Origin: an uncultured Chloracidobacterium sp.
GTDB taxonomy: Bacteria > Acidobacteriota > Blastocatellia > Pyrinomonadales > Pyrinomonadaceae
Direction: 5' to 3'
Assembly (NCBI GenBank): GCA_936914845.1
Contig: CAKZGE010000016.1
Location: forward strand, 1 to 20,000
DNA length: 20,000 nucleotides
The position numbers and the translations under genes are program-made. Every line of letters starts with the position of its first letter. Within the stretch, counting starts at the first letter, position 1. Below are positions 6,687-13,330 of the stretch, in pieces. The notes below the pieces were generated by a model. It ran no database searches. It had not been told where the DNA came from and saw only the letters and a program-made list of their open reading frames with translations.

Positions 6687-7799
6687 ATGAAAAGATGCCC
6701 GACCTGCGATAAGACCTTTGACGATGCGATGCGTTTCTGCCAAACGGACGGTACGCCGCTCGTCGAAGATGCTCCGGTGGACCCATATAAAACAATGGTG
6801 GCAAGTGCTGACGAGATCGCAGCTGCCTTGAATCCGCCGGCGGGCACGCCGCCCGCTGTCGCTTCTGACGAAGAGATCGAAGCTTTTAAGGTGGTCGAGG
6901 AAGAGGAAGTTCTTCAATTGCCGGCCGAATCGGACCCGAATAAAACGATGTTCGTTTCCGAAGACGAGATCCGCCGGGAAATGCAGGCCGCAGATGCATC
7001 TGCCGAACCGGTGATGGAGATCCCGCCGATCGCTGATCCGGTGGCTCCGGCTCCGCCGAGATTCAATGATCCGGCCGTGGAACCGCCAAAATTCCCTGAA
7101 GCTCCGAAACCGGCTGCTCCGCCGGCACCGGAACCGCCCAAACCGAGTTTTACATCGACGACGCCATCCAGCGGTAAAAGCGGCGAATTGCCGCCGGATC
7201 CGTTCATGCATACGACGCCGCCGATACCTTCGCCGTTCGGCGAGGAGCCGAATCCGTTCACCGCACCGCGTTCCGGGCGGTTGAATCCGCCTTCAGAGCC
7301 GAAACCGGCCGCTCCGCCAATGGCATCGGATCCGAAACCGCCGCCGGCACCTTTTCCGCCGCTGCAATCGAAGCATTCAGCCCCGGAACCGGTCCGTCCG
7401 CAATCGCCTCCGGCGTCGCCCTTTGTTCAAGGGGCAGGAGCGCCGCCATCACCTTTTGTTGAACAGCCGGGTTCGAACAGGCCGATGAATGCCGCACCGA
7501 CGGCGATGCCGGCAGGAAATGCAGCCGCGGGAGCCAAACAAAATCAAACGTTGGCGATAATTTCGTTGGTGCTTGGCATTGCCGGTGTGGTTTTTTGCGG
7601 CGGTTTGACGAGCCCTTTTGCGATAATCACAGGATTTATGGCACGAGGGAAAGCAAAAAAGGATCCCGCCAATTACGGCGGAAGCGGGCTTGCTCTCGGC
7701 GGTATCCTGCTAGGTGTTTTCGGTCTTCTCATTTTATTGGGAATGATCGCTTACTTTATACTTGTCTTTGGCTTTTTGGCTACAAACGGCAATTTTTGA
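6687..7799 (+). CDS. Zinc-ribbon, proline-rich DUF4190 membrane protein
   Basis: A 370-residue protein in three parts. Residues 4-25 form a short zinc-ribbon-like motif (CPTC...FCQTDGTPL), with C4, C7, C18 and an Asp where the fourth Cys often sits. Residues 30-285 are low-complexity Pro/Ala/Glu-rich linker, with two copies of DPxKTMxxSxDEI (32-44 and 83-95). Residues 286-370 are a DUF4190 domain with two hydrophobic helical segments, GGLTSPFAIITGFMARGKAK and GGSGLALGGILLG. The ATG follows AAGGA at a good distance. The tail is a clear paralogue of the next gene, 3 bases downstream. Function unknown; a cytosolic sensor or scaffold tethered to the membrane is a guess. Confidence 0.8.
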   Translation: MKRCPTCDKTFDDAMRFCQTDGTPLVEDAPVDPYKTMVASADEIAAALNPPAGTPPAVASDEEIEAFKVVEEEEVLQLPAESDPNKTMFVSEDEIRREMQAADASAEPVMEIPPIADPVAPAPPRFNDPAVEPPKFPEAPKPAAPPAPEPPKPSFTSTTPSSGKSGELPPDPFMHTTPPIPSPFGEEPNPFTAPRSGRLNPPSEPKPAAPPMASDPKPPPAPFPPLQSKHSAPEPVRPQSPPASPFVQGAGAPPSPFVEQPGSNRPMNAAPTAMPAGNAAAGAKQNQTLAIISLVLGIAGVVFCGGLTSPFAIITGFMARGKAKKDPANYGGSGLALGGILLGVFGLLILLGMIAYFILVFGFLATNGNF

Positions 7800-7802
7800 T
7801 CT

Positions 7803-8138
7803 ATGAACCAGTATCCGAACCAATATCCGAATCAATACCCTCCAGCCGGCGGCCCGCCGCAGAATCTTGACCAGACACTGGCGATCATCTCGCTGGTTCT
7901 AGGTATCGTCGGCATTGTAATGTGCGGCGGCCTGACCGGCCCGATCGCGATCTTTACGGGGTTGCGGGCGAAAAAGAAGGCCCGGGAATTTCCGAATCAG
8001 TTCGGCGGTGACGGGTTGGCATTGGCAGGCATTATTACCGGCATTTTCGGTACGGTCATTTTGCTTTTCTTCATTCTGTATTTTGTATTTGTTTTTGGTA
8101 TCATAGGACTTTCTCTGCTTAGCAACGCCGGCAGATAG
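7803..8138 (+). CDS. Small DUF4190 membrane protein
   Basis: A 111-residue protein starting with three near-identical NQYP units (residues 2-13), then a Gly/Pro stretch, then a DUF4190 domain (about 22-105) with two hydrophobic segments, the first ISLVLGIVGIVMCGGLTGP and the second a long TM run near the end. The domain closely resembles the C-terminus of the preceding gene (NQTLAIISLVLGIAG against DQTLAIISLVLGIVG), so the two arose by tandem duplication with different N-termini. Only three bases separate them, so they are co-transcribed and coupled. Function is not known for this domain. Confidence 0.8.
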   Translation: MNQYPNQYPNQYPPAGGPPQNLDQTLAIISLVLGIVGIVMCGGLTGPIAIFTGLRAKKKAREFPNQFGGDGLALAGIITGIFGTVILLFFILYFVFVFGIIGLSLLSNAGR

Positions 8139-8168
8139 CGGTTTTGGCTTAAGAGCAGCACTGAATAA

Positions 8169-8690
8169 ATGTCACTGATCAGCGAAGTTTTACAATCAAC
8201 GGTTGCCGTGATCAAGGGAATGACGCGGACGCTTTCGGAAATTCCGCGCGAGAAATGGACGGTTCAATATCCGGACGTGCCGATCACCGTACAGCCGCGA
8301 TACCGCGGCCAACACCTCCTGCACGTAGATGAGAACGGCAAGGAAAAATGCGTTGCGTGTTATTTGTGCGCCGCTGCCTGTCCGTCGGAGTGTATCTATA
8401 TCGAAGCTCAGGACGATGCCCGGCCCTATGAAGAACGGGTCGGTCGCGACGAGCGCTATGCCAAGGTTTACAACATCGATTACGGCCGATGTATCTTTTG
8501 CGGTTTCTGTGTCGAAGCTTGTCCGAAAGATGCCATTACACACGGCTATAATTTTGAGCTTTCGGTCTATAACCGGGCCGATCTTCTCAAAACCAAGGAA
8601 GATCTTTTGATCACGACTCAAAAACAATCCAAAAATTATCGTGTCGCGATGGCGGACGAAGACGTGGATTCAGAGTTTAAGGTCGTCTAG
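8169..8690 (+). CDS. nuoI: NADH-quinone oxidoreductase subunit I
   Basis: A 173-residue ferredoxin-like subunit of respiratory complex I carrying the N6a and N6b [4Fe-4S] clusters that pass electrons toward quinone. Two full CxxCxxCxxxCP motifs are seen: C61, C64, C67, C71 (CVACYLCAAACP) and C108, C111, C114, C118 (CIFCGFCVEACP). The stretch PRYRGQHLL before the first cluster and YNFELSVYNRADLL after the second are typical NuoI. The product binds at the peripheral/membrane arm junction. No other nuo gene is in the window, so the complex is encoded elsewhere. It follows the DUF4190 gene by 30 bases. Confidence 0.95.
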   Translation: MSLISEVLQSTVAVIKGMTRTLSEIPREKWTVQYPDVPITVQPRYRGQHLLHVDENGKEKCVACYLCAAACPSECIYIEAQDDARPYEERVGRDERYAKVYNIDYGRCIFCGFCVEACPKDAITHGYNFELSVYNRADLLKTKEDLLITTQKQSKNYRVAMADEDVDSEFKVV

Positions 8691-8735
8691 CTCCGCGTAT
8701 TGCAGGCGTTGCGGCGGTGCCGGCCGAGGCCACCC

Positions 8736-8751
8736 GGCGGAGTTTTCCGCC
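8736..8751 (+). other. Perfect hairpin after nuoI
   Basis: GGCGGA / TCCGCC with a GTTT loop, 45 bases after the nuoI stop. It has no T-tract, so it is not a good intrinsic terminator. Its position argues that the next gene starts downstream of it, not at the far upstream TTG (8700). Confidence 0.4.
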
Positions 8752-8786
8752 ACGAAACGCTTCTGACAACTGAAAATTCAAAGTTA

Positions 8787-9404
8787 TTGCTGGATGTGCC
8801 GCCTTCGCAAAAAGGGCGGCATCATGAATTACGGGCCCGCGGGCTGCGTGAATTTGCCGGGCTGCGCAGCGACCTTCAGCGGCTTGACCCTTTCTTGTTG
8901 GCGAAGTATGCCGGGCTGCTGGTCGTGCCATTCGAAGAGATCCAAGCAAAGCTTTCGGAACAAGCCATCGAACAACTGCTCGGCAAGGCAAGAGACCAAT
9001 GGTCGGGCGGCGCGGCTTCGCAAAAGCTCCCCGGCGGCGAGCGGCTGATCATTCTTAATCCGACGCACGGGCGCAATCGTCACAACGCCACGCTGATGGA
9101 GGAGGTCTGCCACGTTTTTTTCGGACACCAACCGAGCCGTTTGGCGATCGAGAAACGCGATAAACAGGGAAATGTACTCGCCCGCGATTATAATGAAGCC
9201 ATTGAGGAAGAAGCTTACGCCACAGGAGCGGCCGCATTAGTGCCGTATTCCGGACTAAAAAAAATGGTCGAATCGGGAAAGACGGCGGCCGAGATAGCCC
9301 GGCATTATCAAGTAAGCCGGGCATTGATCGAATATCGAATCAAGATCTCGCGTTTGTGGAATAGTTATAAAGAAAATATTTTCAAAGATAATTCGGCGGC
9401 TTAG
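8787..9404 (+). CDS. ImmA/IrrE-like (M78) metallopeptidase-fold protein
   Basis: The frame is open from 8700. The true start is uncertain: TTG 8787 and GTG 8796 are both possible and neither has a clear ribosome site. Counting from 8787 the protein has 205 residues. The segment ERLIILNPTHGRNRHNATLMEEVCHVFFGH is the M78 core, in which family members usually have HExxH; here it reads EEVCH, so the first His is Glu. The second His, the downstream GH and the later acidic helix (NEAIEEEAYATGAAALVP) are kept. A helix-turn-helix-like end (AAEIARHYQVSRALIEYRIK) follows. Relatives cleave repressors or respond to damage. Activity of this copy is open. The next gene starts seven bases on. Confidence 0.75.
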   Translation: MLDVPPSQKGRHHELRARGLREFAGLRSDLQRLDPFLLAKYAGLLVVPFEEIQAKLSEQAIEQLLGKARDQWSGGAASQKLPGGERLIILNPTHGRNRHNATLMEEVCHVFFGHQPSRLAIEKRDKQGNVLARDYNEAIEEEAYATGAAALVPYSGLKKMVESGKTAAEIARHYQVSRALIEYRIKISRLWNSYKENIFKDNSAA

Positions 9405-9410
9405 GTAAAA

Positions 9411-10700
9411 ATGCCAGACAATCCCAACCAAAAATCGATCCCTGATCCCGACCTGACAACGGTCGATAAATTGCGGCTTTTGTTGGATGTGACCAAAAAG
9501 ATCAGCAACTCGCTCGATCAGGACGAGGTGCTTAACCTGGTCATGGACACGCTCGGATCATTGCTGCCCTATGATGCTGCCGGGATATATCTGATCGATC
9601 GTTCTTCGGAAATTGACAGCCCCTACATTTTTAAATCGAAAGCTATCAGGGGCTATGACATCAGTTTTGAGCTTATCGAACCTCAGCTGCGGCTGGGCGA
9701 GGGGCTTTTGGGAACAGTAGCTCAGACCGGCAAAGCGATCATCTCTCCGGATGTTAGCCAGGATCCGCGGTATTTTGCGGCCCGCAAGCGGACACGATCG
9801 GAGATGGTGGCTCCGATAATTTCGAATGATAAGGTCATCGGAGCATTCGATCTGGAAAGCGACAGTTTGAACGCCTATGACGAAGACGATCTTTCGGTGC
9901 TGCAGCTGCTGACCTCGCAGGTGGCAATAATCATCGAAAAAGCGCGGCTGCACGCCCAACGGATCGAGCAAAAAAGATTGCAGGCTCAACTGGAGATAGC
10001 CCGCCAGGTGCAACTGCAGCTGCTGCCGGAACGAGACCCGACCGTTCAAAATTTCGATATTTCAGCATATATATTTCCGACGGAAGAAGTTTCGGGCGAC
10101 TATTACGATTGGGTCAAGGTTTTTGATGACCAGGTCGGGCTAGTAGTGGCGGATGCGGTCGGCAAGGGAATTCCCGCGGCGCTTCTAATGGCATTTTTGC
10201 GAGCTTCGCTCAGGGCTGGAGTTCAGGCCGGTTATGCGCCGCATTATGCGATGTCTGTGGTAAACAAGCTCTTATGGGATTCGGTTGAGGACCATCAATT
10301 CATAACGGCGATCTATGGGCTGTTGGACGTGACAAATCGGACCTTCGTTTATTCGAACGCCGGACACAATCCACCTCTTTTAATGAAACCCGACGGGGAA
10401 TATCGGTATGTGGAATACGGCGATACGCCGCTGGGAATGTTCGAAAACGCACGTTATCACCAGCATTTCATACGTTTCGAACCGGGGCAGGTGATGGTGG
10501 TGTACACCGACGGCATTACCGAAGCGGCCAATGCGGAAGGCGAGGAATATGGACGCGACCGATTTGCCTCAAGCGTTTTGACGTGTATCGACCTGCCGGC
10601 AAAGAAAATGATCGACCACATCCGAAAAAGCGTTGCTGATTTTACCGAGCGCAAATTCTTGGACGACGACGGTACCTTATTTATCGTAAAGGCAAATTAA
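9411..10700 (+). CDS. GAF-domain SpoIIE/RsbU-type protein serine phosphatase
   Basis: A 429-residue cytosolic signalling enzyme. Residues about 37-177 form a GAF sensory domain, 178-205 a helical linker rich in Gln/Arg, and 216-427 a PPM (PP2C-like) SpoIIE phosphatase domain. Metal-binding acids are in place: D230 (VSGDYYDW), D248 (VADAVGKGIPAALLMA), D367 (VVYTDGITEA) and the DDDGTLFIV end; SNAGHNPPLL is also present. Relatives such as RsbU dephosphorylate anti-anti-sigma factors and so switch on stress regulons, with the GAF domain sensing a small ligand. It overlaps no gene, but starts 6 bases after the ImmA-like stop, so the pair is probably one operon. No anti-sigma or anti-anti-sigma partner is next to it. 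Confidence 0.92.
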   Translation: MPDNPNQKSIPDPDLTTVDKLRLLLDVTKKISNSLDQDEVLNLVMDTLGSLLPYDAAGIYLIDRSSEIDSPYIFKSKAIRGYDISFELIEPQLRLGEGLLGTVAQTGKAIISPDVSQDPRYFAARKRTRSEMVAPIISNDKVIGAFDLESDSLNAYDEDDLSVLQLLTSQVAIIIEKARLHAQRIEQKRLQAQLEIARQVQLQLLPERDPTVQNFDISAYIFPTEEVSGDYYDWVKVFDDQVGLVVADAVGKGIPAALLMAFLRASLRAGVQAGYAPHYAMSVVNKLLWDSVEDHQFITAIYGLLDVTNRTFVYSNAGHNPPLLMKPDGEYRYVEYGDTPLGMFENARYHQHFIRFEPGQVMVVYTDGITEAANAEGEEYGRDRFASSVLTCIDLPAKKMIDHIRKSVADFTERKFLDDDGTLFIVKAN

Positions 10701-10708
10701 AAAGAAAA

Positions 10709-10750
10709 GAACGCCGCAGCGTTCAAGCAAAGCCTAACTTTGCAGCGTTC
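10709..10750. terminator. Convergent terminator region with nested hairpins
   Basis: Between the phosphatase gene and the converging small gene lie a hairpin GAACGC-CGCA-GCGTTC (10709-10724) and a second GCAAAG-CCTAA-CTTTGC (10727-10743). GCGTTC recurs at 10745-10750, so GAACGC could pair with either copy. T-rich sequence follows on the plus strand. A bidirectional terminator is likely. Confidence 0.6.
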
Positions 10751-10773
10751 CTTCCTTTGTTTGTGAAGCTATA

Positions 10774-11031
10774 TTAATGGGCTTTTAGACAATTTCTTAC
10801 AGCATCGCCGCCGGGAACCACGGGCGTCGAATAATCACCAAAATTCAGCTTTTGATCGCCAAGCGAGAATGAATAGATATCAAAGCCGTAGGCATCTAAG
10901 ATGTCGGCGAGTTCGGCGGTGCGTTCTAGATAGAGCGTTTCGGCATAACCGAGCTCGGTGCGGATCTCAAGCAACCGCTCGATGACCTCCAGCGGAGCAA
11001 AACACATTGTCGGATCTTTAAAGGTTGCCAT
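10774..11031 (-). CDS. Hypothetical protein (85 residues)
   Basis: A short soluble protein starting MATFKDPTMCFAPLEVIERL. The frame extends further upstream, but ATG 11031 is preferred because AAGGGGG lies nine to ten bases before it and the upstream residues look like untranslated DNA (Cys-rich, no pattern). The middle has a predicted helical stretch (LEVIERLLEIRTELGYAETL), then a region ending SLGDQKLNFGDYSTP. I recognise no family. It converges on the phosphatase gene and diverges from the FecR gene. Codon use looks like that of its neighbours, so it is probably real, but no function can be offered. Confidence 0.55.
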   Translation of the reverse strand: MATFKDPTMCFAPLEVIERLLEIRTELGYAETLYLERTAELADILDAYGFDIYSFSLGDQKLNFGDYSTPVVPGGDAVRNCLKAH

Positions 11032-11148
11032 AAACGATTCGCCCCCTTTTTGAGCACCTAATATGATTACGCAGCAGACGCAAAGGTTGTTCGCATTTTT
11101 GCAACAACTGAGCGGCGGCGGCAAGCATCATATGAACGCGGAAAAAGT

Positions 11149-11177
11149 TTGAAGTTTGCGGCAAAAACGTGTAAAAT
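11149..11177 (+). promoter_or_regulatory. Promoter of the FecR-domain gene (TTGAAG-N17-TAAAAT)
   Basis: TTGAAG (11149-11154) and TAAAAT (11172-11177) with the ideal 17-base spacer. Transcription would start near 11184, leaving a short leader with GAGG eight bases before the ATG at 11202. Confidence 0.65.
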
Positions 11178-11201
11178 AAAGCTATCCGCGAGGTTAAAAA
11201 T

Positions 11202-12365
11202 ATGAGAAGAAAATTTTTGCTAGTAGCTTTCGTGCTAACGCTGACCACGGCATTGGCGGCGGTCGGTTTCGGCCAAAGTGATGTCGTCGCTTCGGCGGCC
11301 GGGGACAAATATGTGGTGTCGGCCAAAGCCGGCGGCGTGAATTTTGTCGAAGGTGCAGTAATGATCGTTCGCAAAAACGGGCGAAGCGGTCAGCTATTAA
11401 AAGGCGACCGGGTAGAGGTCGGGGACCGCGTTGTAACGGGCGAGAACGGCCGGGCCGAGATCCTGCTTAATCCGGGTTCATACGTCCGTTTGGATAGAAG
11501 CACGGCTTTTCAATTCAATACTACCTCGTTGGACAATCTGCAATTGCGCTTGGATAACGGCACGGCAATGTTCGAAGTTTACGCCGCCAATGAATTCAGA
11601 GTGGTGGTGAATGTGCCGAAGGCGAAATACACCCTGATCGAAACGGGGGTTTACAAGGTTGAGGCCTCGGCTGGCGGTGATAGCCAAGTGGCGGTTTACA
11701 AAGGTAAGGCAATGGTCGGGAATGTGGCCGGCGGCGAAATAAAGGGCGGCCGCACCGCAACGGTTGCCGACGGAAAGCTCTCGGTCGCCAAATTTGACCG
11801 TGACAATGCCGGTGAGATCGAGAATTGGAGCCGGTCGCGTTCAAAAGAACTCGCCAAAATATCTTCGCGGATCAAACGCGACGCTTTGCGTCCGACGCTG
11901 ATCAATTCGTTCTACGGCCGCGGGTGGAGCATGTATGATTCGTTCGGGCTTTGGGTTTATGACCCGTTCTATGGCATGAATTGCTTCCTGCCGTTCGGGT
12001 TCGGCTGGTCGTCGCCGTATGGATTCGGCTTTGGCCGCGATATCTGGTACTACAACCTGCCGTGGTACATCTATAATGCACCGCCGCCGGTTCGTCCGAC
12101 AGTTCCGGGCAATCCGCAGACACCGGATGCGGGAACCATTTCGAGGCCGAGCACGCGCTTGAATCCAAATTCGAATGCAGGCAGTGTTTCCCGTCCGCAA
12201 CAGCCGGCAGCGGCTATTTCACGCCCGTATCAAAAAATGGGTGGCTCCGCACCGGTTCGGATCCGGCCGGATGGCGGTAGCCCGATGACGACATCGCGTC
12301 CTGGTCCGGTCTATGTTCCGGTAGCACCGGCGATAAATCCGGGAGCTAAAAGCCGCGGGCAATAA
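11202..12365 (+). CDS. Secreted FecR-domain protein with aromatic-rich C-terminal half
   Basis: A 387-residue exported protein. A signal peptide (1-25, ending GFGQ) leads to a FecR-type beta domain (about 45-195; LLKGDRVEVGDRVVTGENGR, ILLNPGSYVRL, FEVYAANEFRVVV, ETGVYKVEAS, GGRTATVADGKL). After a helical stretch (NWSRSRSKELAKISSRIK) comes a tract rich in Trp, Tyr, Phe and Gly at about 237-292. The tail is Pro/Ser-rich with four SRP repeats (ISRPST, VSRPQQ, ISRPYQ, TSRPGP). FecR domains are known from periplasmic sigma regulators, but stand-alone secreted forms like this are of unknown role; there is no TonB or sigma gene nearby. The gene overlaps the converging CPBP gene by 20 bases. Confidence 0.75.
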   Translation: MRRKFLLVAFVLTLTTALAAVGFGQSDVVASAAGDKYVVSAKAGGVNFVEGAVMIVRKNGRSGQLLKGDRVEVGDRVVTGENGRAEILLNPGSYVRLDRSTAFQFNTTSLDNLQLRLDNGTAMFEVYAANEFRVVVNVPKAKYTLIETGVYKVEASAGGDSQVAVYKGKAMVGNVAGGEIKGGRTATVADGKLSVAKFDRDNAGEIENWSRSRSKELAKISSRIKRDALRPTLINSFYGRGWSMYDSFGLWVYDPFYGMNCFLPFGFGWSSPYGFGFGRDIWYYNLPWYIYNAPPPVRPTVPGNPQTPDAGTISRPSTRLNPNSNAGSVSRPQQPAAAISRPYQKMGGSAPVRIRPDGGSPMTTSRPGPVYVPVAPAINPGAKSRGQ

Positions 12366-13248
12366 GCTGTTTTAATAAATGGAGAATAAAGGCCGGAGTT
12401 TCTCCGGCTTTTTCCGTTTTATCGAGATAAGGAGCCAGGATCAGCCCCAGCGATTGGATGCCGTTGAACAATGTGTGCAGAATAAATGAAGGGAGCAGGC
12501 TGTCGGTTTTTACACGAAGAAGCGTCAGCAAAAGGCTCAAGAGGGTAAGCAGCCCGATGGTTGACCAACTGCCCCAATATTGAGGGAAATGGACCGCGGC
12601 AAAGACGAATGTAACCAAAGCAACGGCTCCTTTCACACCGAAACTCCGCTGCCATGCCGAATAGACCACCCCCCGATAGACGACCTCTTCGACAAAAGGG
12701 GCGGTAAACGTGGCCATTATCGCGACCAGAAAAACTACCGTACGCGAACTTTGAAGAAGTTTGGTAAATTCGTTCTCGGTTTCTGGAACGTATTGAGAGA
12801 CGACGGACGCCACAAGGAAAAAACCGACCAAGAGAAGAACATAGTGCCACCAACGCATTCCGCCGGAGCTCCAGCCGAGCGTTTGCAGGAACGGGTGCCT
12901 TTGATAATTAGTGACTACGAACCAGGCCAGCAAAAGGGTGAGCAAATGTGCCGGAATGGTCGCGGCGACCTGGATCGCCAAGGCGGTCGGGTCGGTAGTG
13001 CCGAAAGCGGCCATTTCCTCGGGTTTGACGCCGACTGCAACCAAATAGACGGCGAGAAATATTCCCGGAACAAAAATGATCGCGGCAACGCTGGCAAACC
13101 AGACGCCAAGGGCCGCCCACGAACCCCAGGGCGGGTTGTTCGGTGATACGGGGACCACTAACGGTTCCCGAATGGCGGGCTGAGATGTGCTTAAAAGTTC
13201 AAGATCAGACGGTTGATCGATGGGTGTTTGCGACAATTGCTCTTTCAC
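12346..13248 (-). CDS. CPBP-family intramembrane metalloprotease
   Basis: A 300-residue polytopic membrane protein with the CPBP (CAAX protease/bacteriocin-processing, Abi) core: E187 and E188 in APFVEEVVYRG, H220 in FVFAAVHFP, and H258 with N262 in FILHTLFNG. An N-terminal cytoplasmic stretch of about 40 residues precedes about eight membrane segments. Members cleave prenylated or other membrane substrates; some give bacteriocin immunity. The substrate here is unknown. The start is a GTG (13248), six bases downstream of TAAACT and lacking a Shine-Dalgarno, as would fit a leaderless mRNA. The 3' end runs 20 bases into the converging FecR gene, and the terminator of that gene lies inside this coding sequence. 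Confidence 0.88.
   Translation of the reverse strand: MKEQLSQTPIDQPSDLELLSTSQPAIREPLVVPVSPNNPPWGSWAALGVWFASVAAIIFVPGIFLAVYLVAVGVKPEEMAAFGTTDPTALAIQVAATIPAHLLTLLLAWFVVTNYQRHPFLQTLGWSSGGMRWWHYVLLLVGFFLVASVVSQYVPETENEFTKLLQSSRTVVFLVAIMATFTAPFVEEVVYRGVVYSAWQRSFGVKGAVALVTFVFAAVHFPQYWGSWSTIGLLTLLSLLLTLLRVKTDSLLPSFILHTLFNGIQSLGLILAPYLDKTEKAGETPAFILHLLKQLIARGF
12392..12413 (+). terminator. Rho-independent terminator of the FecR gene, inside the CPBP coding region
   Basis: GCCGGAG-TTT-CTCCGGC, a perfect seven-pair GC-rich stem, is followed by five Ts. It lies 26 bases beyond the FecR gene stop and within CPBP codons for about residues 280-286. On the minus strand the stem is followed by TTTATT, a weaker tail. 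Confidence 0.85.
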
Positions 13249-13254
13249 GCAAGA

Positions 13255-13283
13255 AGTTTAGCGAAAATGCGAACAAGTTTCGA
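13255..13283 (-). promoter_or_regulatory. Candidate promoter of the CPBP gene (TCGAAA-N17-TAAACT)
   Basis: On the minus strand TCGAAA and TAAACT are 17 bases apart, and TAAACT ends six bases before the GTG start. That spacing would place the first transcribed base at the start codon. Confidence 0.45.
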
Positions 13284-13293
13284 GTTCCGCACA

Positions 13294-13320
13294 TTGAAAT
13301 TAAGATAAAAACTATATAAC
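13294..13320 (+). promoter_or_regulatory. Candidate kdsB promoter (TTGAAA-N15-TATAAC)
   Basis: TTGAAA (13294-13299) and TATAAC (13315-13320) with a slightly short spacer of 15 bases. The GTG start of kdsB follows ten bases later with no Shine-Dalgarno. Confidence 0.4.
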
Positions 13321-13330
13321 CTAGAATTCC

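Noticed and set aside
6591..7211. Minus-strand frame rich in Arg and His opposite the zinc-ribbon gene
   Set aside because: Low-complexity Arg/Phe/His product is what the reverse of a Pro/Ala/Glu-rich coding region gives.
8794..9048. Alternative frame with GGGCGG before an ATG at 8824
   Set aside because: The product has no family resemblance, while the overlapping frame carries the M78-like core throughout.
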